From Eubacteriales bacterium (GTDB lineage Bacteria; Bacillota; Clostridia; Lachnospirales; Lachnospiraceae), in NCBI GenBank assembly GCA_030539055.1, contig JAUNSV010000003.1, forward strand, positions 1-64,000: a stretch of DNA of 64,000 nucleotides, written 5' to 3'. Below, one piece after another: positions 52,361 to 60,707 of this stretch; within the stretch, counting starts at the first letter, position 1, and every line of letters begins with the position of its first letter. Below the pieces are notes generated by a model that had not been told where the DNA came from, did no database searches, and was given only the letters and a program-made list of their open reading frames with translations. The position numbers and the translations under genes are program-made.

Positions 52361-54412
52361 ATGAAAAATGAAAAGCGTATTTTATTAATAGCACGAATTA
52401 TTACAATTACTATCATAGTATTTATAGTATTATTTATTTTAAAACAAAATTATTTTTTCAATAAATATAAAAATAGTACAAATTGGGATGCAACATTCAG
52501 TGAAGAAATATATAAAGGAAAAGAGGTTAACTTATTTTATTTAAATTTAAGAAATGATTCTAGTGATACAAGTGTAATTATGTATTTACAAAAAAAATCT
52601 TTATTAAATAATTACAATGTTTATTTACCAATATGTGAAACTTTAGCTGATGCTAAAGAAGCATTTGATTATTATATTCATAAATTGAATAATAAAAACA
52701 ATATATTTTTAACAAATAATGAAAATAATATTTTACTATATGACTTAATAAATCAAATACCAAAAGACAATGATTTTTATGATGATATAATAGTATCATA
52801 TATATACGATAATGAAATAATAAACGCTGCAGAGAATAGTACCACTCCTTTAAAATACGAGGATGGAAAATATGACTCTAATTGTTTTGTAAAAATTCCT
52901 TTAGAAACAAGAAATAATTTTTTACAAGAAGAATTTAAGAATATACTCCCAAAAAGAATAAAGCAATATAATATAATAAAAGAATATAAAGAAGTATCAA
53001 AAAATGAAGAGAATACAAATGATAATTCTTTAAGTGATATCGATTCATACAATGAAGTAAATTTGTATTTAAGATTAGCACCAAATGTAGATCAAAAATA
53101 TTTAAATGCACAATATTGGATAAACAAAATTCCTAATCCAGATGACATACTTATGGGTGATGGTGAAATAGAATCAAGAAATTTTAATAGAAAAGAAAAA
53201 GAAGCACATAAAGATATTAATTTTTTTAGTATAGAAAAAGATAATACAGAGAAAAAACTTACAACAGAACAATTGAAAAAATTAATGAGCTTTTTTAATT
53301 ATGATGAAAATAAATCATATTATGTGATGGGAGAAAAGAAAAATAAAGAATATTTTGATATGCTTAATTCAAAATTCAATATAGAAGAATATGAAAACAA
53401 ACACCTAAGATATGGTTTTTCTATTGCAAAAACAGATTTAAAAAATATTCCAAGTAGTGATAAAGTTTTTACTAATCCTAATAATGTTTTTACAGATGAA
53501 TTTTTGAGTACTTCAATGATACTTAATGAACCAATAATAATAATAGCAGAAGATAAAGATGGTGATTGGTATTATGTAATAACGCAATATGGTGGAGGCT
53601 GGGTAGAAAAAGAAAAAGTTGCTTTTGCAGAAAACAAAGAGGCATGGTTGTTTCTAAAAAATTATGAAAATTTTGTAGTTGTAGTAAATAACAAAGTTCA
53701 TTACAATTACACACCATATTCAGCTACACCATCATTTGTAGATTTAACTATGGGAGTAAAGCTTCCTGTACTTCAATATAGAGATGATGATTATATTAAA
53801 GAATTACAATTAAAAACAATATCCACAATGTCTAATATTGAAAGAGTACCATTTAATAATTTTAAAGTGCTAATACCTATAAGAGAAGAGGATGGTTTAT
53901 TATCATATAAAGAAATATATATGCCTTATTCTGAGGGCTTACATTTTGGTTATCTTCCATACACAAGAAAGAATGAATTGGAACTTCTTTTCAAATCACT
54001 AGGAGATAATTATGGATGGGGTGGGTCATATGATGCAAGAGATTGTTCTTCTTACATTATGGAAGCTTATAGGTGTTTTGGTCTTGAATTAGCAAGAACT
54101 ACATCCACACAAAAGCTAATGAATTTTGATACCATAGATTTAACAGATATGTCAAATGACAGAAAAAAATCAATACTTGATATTATGCCAGCTGGAGTGG
54201 AATTAATTTTTTCTGGGCATGCTATGATATATTTAGGCAAAGACAATAACGAGTATTTTGTAATAAGCCAAATGGGATCAACAAATATTTCAAACAATTT
54301 AGAATATAATGTAATACCTATTTATTCTGTATCTATTAATGATTTAAATGTACATAGACAAAATAAAAATTCTTGGCTTGATAGTATAGATACTATCCAA
54401 TTATTACAATAA
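52361..54412 (+). CDS. Cell-wall hydrolase with SH3 domains and NlpC/P60 peptidase domain
   Basis: 683 residues. A membrane helix at 8-28 (ARIITITIIVFIVLFIL) anchors it, the chain then being outside. Middle part fits the NlpC/P60 stabilising region and SH3b1 domains (VFTDEFLSTSMILNEPIIII, DGDWYYVITQYGGGWVEKEK). The C-terminal NlpC/P60 domain has YGWGGSYDARDCSSYIMEAY with catalytic Cys562 and GHAMIYLG with His620. Such enzymes cut the gamma-D-Glu-diamino acid bond of peptidoglycan stem peptides, as YkfC relatives do on freed peptides. It is longer than most by an N-terminal 200-residue part of unknown role. Confidence 0.88.
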   Translation: MKNEKRILLIARIITITIIVFIVLFILKQNYFFNKYKNSTNWDATFSEEIYKGKEVNLFYLNLRNDSSDTSVIMYLQKKSLLNNYNVYLPICETLADAKEAFDYYIHKLNNKNNIFLTNNENNILLYDLINQIPKDNDFYDDIIVSYIYDNEIINAAENSTTPLKYEDGKYDSNCFVKIPLETRNNFLQEEFKNILPKRIKQYNIIKEYKEVSKNEENTNDNSLSDIDSYNEVNLYLRLAPNVDQKYLNAQYWINKIPNPDDILMGDGEIESRNFNRKEKEAHKDINFFSIEKDNTEKKLTTEQLKKLMSFFNYDENKSYYVMGEKKNKEYFDMLNSKFNIEEYENKHLRYGFSIAKTDLKNIPSSDKVFTNPNNVFTDEFLSTSMILNEPIIIIAEDKDGDWYYVITQYGGGWVEKEKVAFAENKEAWLFLKNYENFVVVVNNKVHYNYTPYSATPSFVDLTMGVKLPVLQYRDDDYIKELQLKTISTMSNIERVPFNNFKVLIPIREEDGLLSYKEIYMPYSEGLHFGYLPYTRKNELELLFKSLGDNYGWGGSYDARDCSSYIMEAYRCFGLELARTTSTQKLMNFDTIDLTDMSNDRKKSILDIMPAGVELIFSGHAMIYLGKDNNEYFVISQMGSTNISNNLEYNVIPIYSVSINDLNVHRQNKNSWLDSIDTIQLLQ

Positions 54413-54433
54413 AAAATAATAAGGAGGTATAGT

Positions 54434-56224
54434 ATGAAAAATATTGTCGAAAATGTTTTTGAATGTGGTATATATGATAAAGAAGCGAGCATTTTTGAAA
54501 ATCAATTTCCTTTGCTACAAGGTATGTCTTTTAATTCATATGTAATTGTAGATGAAAAAATTGTAATACTTGATTGTGTAGATAAAAAATATGAAGAAAT
54601 ATGGCTAAAAAACATTGAAAACATAATAAAAGACAAAATACCAGACTACCTTATTTTACAGCATGTTGAGCCAGATCATTCTGGAGCTTTAAAAAAATTT
54701 ATTGAAAAATACAAAAGCACTATTATAGTGGGAAATGAGAAAACATTTGAAATAACAAAAAAACTTTTCGATGAAGATTTTGAGAGTAGAAGAATAGTAA
54801 TAAATGATGAAGACACATTAGATATAGGAAATAGAAAATTACATTTTTATTTTGCACCAATGGTTCATTGGCCAGAAGTATTTATGACATATGATGAAGT
54901 AGATAAAATATTTTTTTCTGCAGATGCTTTTGGCAAATTTGGATCAAATGATATATTAGAACCCTGGGATGATGAAGCAAGAAGATATTATTTTGGGATT
55001 GTTGCAAAGTATGGAGAGCAAGTTAAAGCCTTATTTGAAAAAATTAAAAATTTAAACATACAAATTATTGCCCCATTGCATGGACCAGTTTTAAAACAAA
55101 ATTTAGATCACTATTTTAACTTATATAAAATATGGAGTAATTATGAAAAAGAGGAAGATGGATTTTTGATTGTATACACTTCTGTATACAATGATACAAA
55201 AGAAATAGTATATTATATTAAAGATTTATTGGAAAAAAACTCAATTCCAAAAGTAGAAATATTCAATTTATCATTTGATGAAATTAACAAAGTAGTAAGT
55301 GAATGTTTTAAATATAAAAATATTATTTTTGCTACTACAACATATAATAATAGTATTTTCCCTTTTATGAAAGATTTATTATATAGATTAGTAGATAAAA
55401 ATTTTCAAAACAAAAATATATTTTTGATAGGTAATGGACTATGGAGTGAAAATGCTATAAGTGAAATGAAAAATATTTTGTCTTCTTGTAATAATTTAAA
55501 ATTTGTAAGTAATTTACAAATTGAAGGAGCAATGAAAGAAGAAAATAAAACGCAAATTAATACTTTTGCATATAATGCTAGTGAAGAATATATAGCTAAA
55601 GATGATTCAAAAGCAAATAAAAATGATAATAATGCGATGTATAATATTGGTTACGGGCTCTACATAGCTACATCAAATGATGGAAAAAAAGATAATGGTT
55701 TTGTATTAAATACAGCGATGCAAATAACATCCAATCCAAATCAAATGGTTATTTGCATAAATAAAAACAATTATTCATATGAAATAATAAAAGAAAATAA
55801 AAAAGTAAATATTAATATTTTAACTACAGATACACCTTTTGATTTAATAAAACAATATGGATTTCAAAGTGGAAGAGAAGTAGATAAATTTAAAAATGTA
55901 AAAATAAATAGAACATCAAATGGGTTAGTGTATTTAAATGATTATATAAATAGTGTAATAAGCTTAAATATAATATACTACAAAGATTTATCTACACATG
56001 GAATGTTTATTGGAGAAGTAGTAGAATCAAGAGTATTTAATAATTTTAAGTCGCTTACTTATGATTATTATCAAAAGAATATTAAACCAAAGCGTGCTAA
56101 TGTAAAAAAGAAAGGCTGGATATGCAAAATATGTGGGTACATATATGAGGGAGATGAACTTCCAAAGGATTTTATTTGCCCAATATGTAAACATGGAGCT
56201 ATTGATTTTGAAAGAATAGTATAA
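54434..56224 (+). CDS. Flavodiiron protein fused to flavin reductase and rubredoxin domains
   Basis: 596 residues. Residues 1-245: beta-lactamase-like diiron domain with ligands His77, Glu79, Asp81, His82 (HVEPDHSG), His145 (MVHWPE), Asp164 and His216 (PLHGPVL). Residues 246-395: flavodoxin domain (FMN loop YTSVYNDTKEI). Residues about 405-545: flavin-reductase-like domain (NGFVLNTAMQITSNPNQMVI). Residues 559-596: rubredoxin with CKIC (564, 567) and CPIC (582, 585). The protein should reduce O2 to water or NO to N2O in one polypeptide, taking electrons through rubredoxin or flavin. AAGGAGG before the ATG. All diiron ligands are present. Confidence 0.94.
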   Translation: MKNIVENVFECGIYDKEASIFENQFPLLQGMSFNSYVIVDEKIVILDCVDKKYEEIWLKNIENIIKDKIPDYLILQHVEPDHSGALKKFIEKYKSTIIVGNEKTFEITKKLFDEDFESRRIVINDEDTLDIGNRKLHFYFAPMVHWPEVFMTYDEVDKIFFSADAFGKFGSNDILEPWDDEARRYYFGIVAKYGEQVKALFEKIKNLNIQIIAPLHGPVLKQNLDHYFNLYKIWSNYEKEEDGFLIVYTSVYNDTKEIVYYIKDLLEKNSIPKVEIFNLSFDEINKVVSECFKYKNIIFATTTYNNSIFPFMKDLLYRLVDKNFQNKNIFLIGNGLWSENAISEMKNILSSCNNLKFVSNLQIEGAMKEENKTQINTFAYNASEEYIAKDDSKANKNDNNAMYNIGYGLYIATSNDGKKDNGFVLNTAMQITSNPNQMVICINKNNYSYEIIKENKKVNINILTTDTPFDLIKQYGFQSGREVDKFKNVKINRTSNGLVYLNDYINSVISLNIIYYKDLSTHGMFIGEVVESRVFNNFKSLTYDYYQKNIKPKRANVKKKGWICKICGYIYEGDELPKDFICPICKHGAIDFERIV

Positions 56225-57573
56225 TGAAAAATTTATTAATAATAACTCAATATTTTTATCCAGAAAATTTCCGTATAAATGATTTGGCACTTACTTGGAG
56301 GGAATATGGATACAATATATCAATATTAACAGGGCTTCCCAATTATCCAAAGGGTATATATTTTGATGGATATAAAAATACAAAAAAAGTAATTTTAGAA
56401 GAGTGGGAGGGAATGCAAATAATTAGATTACCAATGCTACCACGAGGAAAGAGTGCAATTGATTTATCAAAATTTTGTTTTTCATTTGTGTATGAGGGTA
56501 AAAAATGGGTAAGAAAATATATAAGTGAATACAAAAAAAATATCAAAATGAAAAATAGTTTTAATAATGAAAGCAATGATTATATCACATTTGATAATAA
56601 TACATATCCTATATTTGATTTGATTTTTACATTTGAAGTATCACCTATGACACAAGCTTTAATTGCACCATATTTATCTAAAAAAATGAATAATATAAAT
56701 AAAGAAAAAACAATAAAAACATATTTGTATGTTCAAGATTTATGGCCAGAAAATGTAGAAGAAGTTTTAAATATACATAATCCTTTAATAATTAAACCTA
56801 TAGAATTGATGGTTTCAAAAATATATAAAGAAACAAATTACATTTTTGCTACATCAAAATCTTTTGTAAAATGTATTGAAAAAAGATTATATAAAAAAGA
56901 AAAAAATGATTCAAGCAATTCAAAAGTACACTATTGGCCTCAATATGCAGAAGACTTTTATATTCCAAAAGAAAAAATGAATAAAGATGATACATTCAAA
57001 ATTTGTTTCACAGGGAATATAGGATACACACAAGGGCTTGGAGAATTACCTATAATAGCTAAATTAATAAAAGAAAAAAGTAATAATGAAAAAGATTTTT
57101 TATACAATAAAAAAATTAAATTTGTTTTGGTAGGAGATGGACGCTACAAAGAAAAATTAATTAAAGAAATAGAAGAGAATGATGTAAAAGAATTATTTGA
57201 TTTGCACGATAAAGTGGAAGCAAAAGAAATACCAAATATAATTAGCACTTGCGATATGTGCTTAGTGTCTTTCACAAATAGTGAAGTCTTAAGCAAAACT
57301 ATTCCATCAAAATTACAATCATATATGGCTTGTGGTATGCCAATAATTGCTATAGCTAGTGGAGAAACAAAAAATATTATAGAAGAAGCAAATTGTGGAT
57401 ATGTAAGCAGTGCAAAAGATTATGAAAAATTTATAGATAATATAAAAAAAGCATTAAATGATAAAGGTGAAGTCCTAGAAAAAAAAGGAAAAAATGCAAG
57501 AGAATATTTCTTATTGCATTTTTCCAAAAAGTTATTATTAGATAAAATGGAAGATTTTTTTAATAAAGAATAA
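56224..57573 (+). CDS. GT4 glycosyltransferase, WbuB-like
   Basis: 449 residues, GT-B fold. It begins LLIITQYFYPENFRINDLAL, followed by TGLPNYPKGIYFDGYKN. The donor-binding half has FTGNIGYTQGLGELP, LVGDGRYKEKLIKEI and the EX7E-like region SNSEVLSKTIPSKLQSYMAC. This start and the PNYPKG motif are those of WbuB-like transferases, some of which add L-FucNAc in E. coli O-antigens. The UDP-L-FucNAc genes lie 47 kb away in the same window, so a functional link is possible but unproven. Start overlaps the flavodiiron stop by one base, though a joint function is unlikely. Confidence 0.87.
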   Translation: MKNLLIITQYFYPENFRINDLALTWREYGYNISILTGLPNYPKGIYFDGYKNTKKVILEEWEGMQIIRLPMLPRGKSAIDLSKFCFSFVYEGKKWVRKYISEYKKNIKMKNSFNNESNDYITFDNNTYPIFDLIFTFEVSPMTQALIAPYLSKKMNNINKEKTIKTYLYVQDLWPENVEEVLNIHNPLIIKPIELMVSKIYKETNYIFATSKSFVKCIEKRLYKKEKNDSSNSKVHYWPQYAEDFYIPKEKMNKDDTFKICFTGNIGYTQGLGELPIIAKLIKEKSNNEKDFLYNKKIKFVLVGDGRYKEKLIKEIEENDVKELFDLHDKVEAKEIPNIISTCDMCLVSFTNSEVLSKTIPSKLQSYMACGMPIIAIASGETKNIIEEANCGYVSSAKDYEKFIDNIKKALNDKGEVLEKKGKNAREYFLLHFSKKLLLDKMEDFFNKE

Positions 57574-57597
57574 AAATATTAAATAAAAAAAAGTGAA

Positions 57598-57996
57598 TTA
57601 GACTGACACTATCCAAGAGAACTCATCTTCAATTTTTATTTTTACTGGCGAAAGCCCATTTGTACTATAGCTTCCAACTGGACTCATAATAATTGCAAAT
57701 ATTGCTTTTTTAATAGGAGCTACATGTATACATTCATCATTTGCAAACATAAAAGGTCTAATATATAAAGAAGTGCCTTCTTCTTTAGGAACCCAGTCTC
57801 TATCTATATCTACTAATTTTTTTAATACATCTAATATAAAATCTTCATCAAATAAGGGGAGAGTCATTCTTTTTGCAGATAAATTCATTCGCTTAAAATT
57901 TTCACTTGGTCTAAATAAATTGATTTGTTGTGGTATACGAGTACCACTATCGCAAGGATTGTGAAAATTGGAAATGATAATTGCTTTTAGGTGCAA
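57598..57996 (-). pseudogene. ilvE: Internal fragment of branched-chain amino acid aminotransferase (ilvE)
   Basis: The minus-strand frame of 132 codons matches the centre of BCAT: INLFRPSENFKRMNLSAKRM, VDIDRDWVPKEEGTSLYIRP and FAIIMSPVGSYSTNGLSPVK. Normal enzymes have about 340 residues. The first 60-70 (before NLFRP) and the whole C-terminal half with the PLP lysine are missing. No proper start or ribosome site. It is a relic trapped between the GT4 gene and the incoming ATPase gene, so the native gene was probably destroyed by the insertion or a deletion next to it. Confidence 0.85.
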
Positions 57997-58078
57997 AAAT
58001 CATTTGTGAAACATTGACTATCTTACTTTTTTGTGCTATAGTACGAATGAAAAATGCAAATAGGTGCAATAATCATTT
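57972..58078 (+). promoter_or_regulatory. Repeat-flanked promoter region of the AAA_14 gene
   Basis: TTGACT (58014-58019), 17 bases, TATAGT (58037-58042) make a promoter. It is bracketed by AGGTGCAAAAATCATTT (57989-58005) and AGGTGCAATAATCATTT (58062-58078), direct repeats with one mismatch. The first is also half of an inverted repeat: AAATGAT-AA-TTGC (57972-57984) with GCAA-AA-ATCATTT (57993-58005). This looks like paired operator sites for a repressor, possibly the product itself or an unlinked regulator. Confidence 0.5.
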
Positions 58079-58092
58079 TTAGGATGGTGGAT

Positions 58093-59394
58093 ATGAATAC
58101 AGAAATCAAGAGAGATTTATATTTGAATAAACTAATCAAATGCAAGCAGAACGGACTCATTAAGGTGATTACAGGTGTTCGCAGGTGCGGAAAATCGTAT
58201 TTATTGAACACACTGTTTTACAATCATCTGTTGTCGGATGGTGTTCCAGAAAGCCACATCATACGGTTTGCCTTTGACTCTGCCGACGATTTGATCTTGA
58301 TTGGAGAGAGTCTAATTGAACTTGAAAAAGCAGACAAAAAGGTCGACCCCGAAAAATTTATGACCTATATTCGGAGTAAAACAACAGAGAATGGTATGTA
58401 CTATCTTCTGCTCGATGAGGTGCAGCTTCTTGGATGCTTTGAATCAGTGCTAAACGGTTATCTGCGGAAAAATAATATAGATGTCTTTGTAACTGGAAGT
58501 AATGCAAAATTTCTATCCAAAGATATTATTACGGAGTTTGCTGGGAGAGGTGACGAGGTTCATATGTTTCCACTCAGTTTTTCAGAGTTTATGACAGTAT
58601 ATACCAGAGATAAATATGAAGGTCTTGTTCAGTATATGCTTTATGGCGGTATTCCGATGGTTGTGTTGTGTGATGACACATTAGATAAATCCTCTCTGCT
58701 TCACAGATTATTTGATGAAATATATATCAAGGACATCTACCGAAGACACAAAATAAAGGGGAAAGGTGAACTTGAAGACCTTCTCAATATTCTTTCTTCC
58801 TCAATTGGTTCGCTTACCAATCCTGAAAAATTGAAGAACACTTTTCGTAGTGTTAAGAACTCACGCATTACAGCAAACACAGTCCGCAAATATCTCGAAT
58901 ATCTGGAGGATTCATTCCTTGTGAAGTCAGCTCAAAGATATGATATTAAAGGAAAAAATTATATTGAAACACCGCTTAAGTATTATTTCACGGACTTAGG
59001 ACTTCGGAATGCTCGTATCAATTTTCGTCAGTTCGAGCAGACGCACACAATGGAAAATGTCATTTACAATGAGCTTGTTATGCGTGGCTTTGATATTGAT
59101 GTAGGTGTAGTTCCTGTGGTGGAAAAAAGTGAGGATAAGAAATCAGTAAGAAAACAGCTTGAGGTCGATTTTATTTGTAATAGGGATTCTAAACGCTATT
59201 ATATTCAATCAGCATATTCGCTACCGAACGATGAAAAGCGTGAGCAGGAGCTTCGAGCGTTTCGTAAAATAGGGGATTCTTTCAAAAAAATTATAATCAC
59301 AAAGGATATCACACCAATGTTTTATAACGAAGAAGGCATTCTAACGATGAGCATTTATGATTTCTTGCTTGATGCCGATAGCATTGAAAAATGA
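58093..59394 (+). CDS. ATPase with AAA_14 and DUF4143 domains
   Basis: 433 residues from the ATG at 58093 (AGGA 8 bases upstream); in-frame ATG codons at 58054 and 58084 lack a ribosome site. AAA_14 domain: Walker A TGVRRCGKSYL, Walker B YYLLLDEVQLL, and the sensor-like VFVTGSNAKFLSKDI. C-terminal DUF4143: YLEYLEDSFLVKSAQRYDIK, YFTDLGLRNARINF, a nuclease-like segment LEVDFICNRDSKRYYIQSAY. These proteins are common, mobile and of unclear role; the C-terminal part resembles PD-(D/E)xK nucleases. GC is higher than neighbours, a sign of transfer. Confidence 0.9.
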   Translation: MNTEIKRDLYLNKLIKCKQNGLIKVITGVRRCGKSYLLNTLFYNHLLSDGVPESHIIRFAFDSADDLILIGESLIELEKADKKVDPEKFMTYIRSKTTENGMYYLLLDEVQLLGCFESVLNGYLRKNNIDVFVTGSNAKFLSKDIITEFAGRGDEVHMFPLSFSEFMTVYTRDKYEGLVQYMLYGGIPMVVLCDDTLDKSSLLHRLFDEIYIKDIYRRHKIKGKGELEDLLNILSSSIGSLTNPEKLKNTFRSVKNSRITANTVRKYLEYLEDSFLVKSAQRYDIKGKNYIETPLKYYFTDLGLRNARINFRQFEQTHTMENVIYNELVMRGFDIDVGVVPVVEKSEDKKSVRKQLEVDFICNRDSKRYYIQSAYSLPNDEKREQELRAFRKIGDSFKKIIITKDITPMFYNEEGILTMSIYDFLLDADSIEK

Positions 59395-59423
59395 ACGATG
59401 AATTTGCAAAAATAATAATTCAT

Positions 59424-59452
59424 TTGACAAAATAAGATATAGTTTGTATAAT
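59424..59452 (+). promoter_or_regulatory. Promoter of tRNA-Ser
   Basis: TTGACA at 59424-59429, exactly 17 bases, TATAAT at 59447-59452. Full consensus, as expected for a tRNA gene. A hairpin ACTAAAAA/TTTTTAGT (59462-59481) lies between the start point and the tRNA and will be removed by RNase P. Confidence 0.9.
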
Positions 59453-59484
59453 ATTCAAGGCACTAAAAATTACTTTTTAGTATT

Positions 59485-59574
59485 GGAGTCATACCCAAGA
59501 GGCCGAAGGGGCGCCCCTGCTAAGGGTGTAGGTCGGATTAAACCGGCGCGAGAGTTCAAATCTCTCTGACTCCG
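59485..59574 (+). tRNA. tRNA-Ser (anticodon GCU)
   Basis: 90 bases. Acceptor stem GGAGTCA (59485-59491) with TGACTCC (59567-59573), discriminator G at 59574. D arm CCC...GGG, anticodon stem CGCCC/GGGTG around loop CTGCTAA with anticodon GCT at 59519-59521. Long variable arm GTCGG/CCGGC, as class II tRNAs have. T arm GAGAG-TTCAAAT-CTCTC. The 3' CCA is not encoded. Reads AGC and AGU codons. Confidence 0.97.
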
Positions 59575-59755
59575 TTAAATTACTCGCAAATTTAATACAT
59601 ATATTGTTAAATTGAAGAATTTTTTAAGTAGAAAAAAAAATAAGGTAGAGAGTATTCTTCACCTATTGAGTTTCTCAGTAAAAACGAATTTGATATGGCG
59701 AGGAGTATTTAATAAAACAATAATGCATAAGCAATCATTTTGGGAGGGAAAAAAA

Positions 59756-59941
59756 ATGGCTATGACAAATGAAGAGGCGTGGAATTTTGCGATTGGCCTT
59801 GTTCAAATAGATGGCATTAAGCCCTCTGATGATTTTTTGGAACTAGTTGAAAAAGAAAAAAGAGGTGAAATGACAGGTGATGATATACGCAGAGTCCTTT
59901 ATAAGAAATACAAAGTAAAAGAGGACACGAAAGATGATTGA
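59756..59941 (+). CDS. VbhA-family antitoxin (orphan)
   Basis: 61 residues from the ATG at 59756, which has GGGAGGG 7 bases upstream; the frame is open back to 59612 but that stretch has no start signal and no coding look. Pattern EEAWNFAIGLVQIDGIKPSD, DDFLELVEKEKRGEMTGDDI fits the small helical VbhA antitoxins that hold Fic toxins inactive by placing a Glu in the ATP site (inhibitory S/T-x-x-x-E/G-N type helix). It overlaps the start of a Fic gene that is cut after 20 codons, so it no longer has a local partner. Confidence 0.75.
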   Translation: MAMTNEEAWNFAIGLVQIDGIKPSDDFLELVEKEKRGEMTGDDIRRVLYKKYKVKEDTKDD

Positions 59942-59996
59942 CCCATATTGTTACGAAAATAGTGATATTAGTGCAGAATTAGATGTAAAAAATTAA
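59934..59996 (+). pseudogene. First 20 codons of a Fic/Doc toxin gene
   Basis: ATG at 59934, overlapping the antitoxin stop by 8 bases, encodes MIDPYCYENSDISAELDVKN followed by TAA. The start MIDPYCYENSDI resembles Fic proteins such as those of VbhT type (DPYxYxGTDxL). The body with the HPFREGN-like catalytic loop is absent. The TAA runs straight into a terminator, so deletion fused the first codons to the terminator region. Confidence 0.65.
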
Positions 59997-60024
59997 AGCG
60001 TTTTAACGATTGTTAGGACGCTTT
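59995..60024 (+). terminator. Intrinsic terminator after the VbhA/Fic remnant
   Basis: A 13-bp stem AAAGCGTTTTAAC with GTTAGGACGCTTT (two G-T pairs) around GATT, then T run to 60027. Probably the old terminator of the toxin-antitoxin unit or of the tRNA region. The following 60028-60124 is AT-rich with nothing recognisable. Confidence 0.85.
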
Positions 60025-60124
60025 TTTATTACAAATTATAAAAACCATAACTAAAATGCATATTTTTATTAAAAACGGAATTTAAAAAAAGAATTCACTT
60101 CAAAAATGTAATTTAAGCTTTATA

Positions 60125-60153
60125 TTGATAAAAAATAATAAATAATGTAAAAT
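60125..60153 (+). promoter_or_regulatory. Promoter of the def-fmt operon
   Basis: TTGATA at 60125-60130, 17 bases, TAAAAT at 60148-60153. AGGAGAGG at 60205-60212 gives the ribosome site of def. Confidence 0.6.
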
Positions 60154-60215
60154 ATATAGGTTAATTATAAAATATGATATTATTAAATAAATGAATATGT
60201 ATATAGGAGAGGAAA

Positions 60216-60707
60216 ATGTCACTTAGGGTTATTAGAAAAGATGGCGATGAAATTTTACGAAAAAGATCAAAAGAAGTAAAAGAATTAAATGAAAAAACAA
60301 TAGAATTAATAAAAGATATGAAAGAAACAATGAATAAAGAGGGTGGATGTGGATTAGCTTCACCTCAAGTAGGGATACTAAAAAGAATAATAATAGTAAA
60401 ACCAGATGAAGAAAAAGATGAAATTTTTACTTTTATTAATCCACAAATTACAAAAAGTTCTGAAGAAATGATAGAGTCTTTTGAGGGTTGTCTTTCTATC
60501 CCTGGTATGTCTGGCGAAGTAAGTAGACCAAAGAATATAACTGTAAAAGCATATAATGAACAAATGGTACAATTCGAACAAGAGTATGAAGATTTTTTTG
60601 CTAGAATAATATTACATGAAGTAGATCATTTAGATGGCATACTATATAAAGATAGATGCAAAAAGGGTCTAATAAAAAATGAGGATTTAGAAAAAGATGA
60701 AAAATAA
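60216..60707 (+). CDS. def: Peptide deformylase
   Basis: 163 residues. The three motifs are GLASPQVG (motif 1, Ser for the more usual Ala), EGCLSIPG (motif 2 with the metal-binding Cys) and HEVDHLDG (motif 3 with two His and the catalytic Glu). Removes the formyl group from new proteins before Map acts. First gene of the def-fmt-yugP-rsmB-rlmN set, a common Firmicute order. Ends 11 bases inside fmt. Confidence 0.97.
   Translation: MSLRVIRKDGDEILRKRSKEVKELNEKTIELIKDMKETMNKEGGCGLASPQVGILKRIIIVKPDEEKDEIFTFINPQITKSSEEMIESFEGCLSIPGMSGEVSRPKNITVKAYNEQMVQFEQEYEDFFARIILHEVDHLDGILYKDRCKKGLIKNEDLEKDEK

Noticed and set aside
59612-59755. Longer form of the VbhA-like protein beginning at an upstream start.
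   Set aside because: The extra 48 residues have no family likeness and no ribosome site, whereas GGGAGGG stands before the ATG at 59756.
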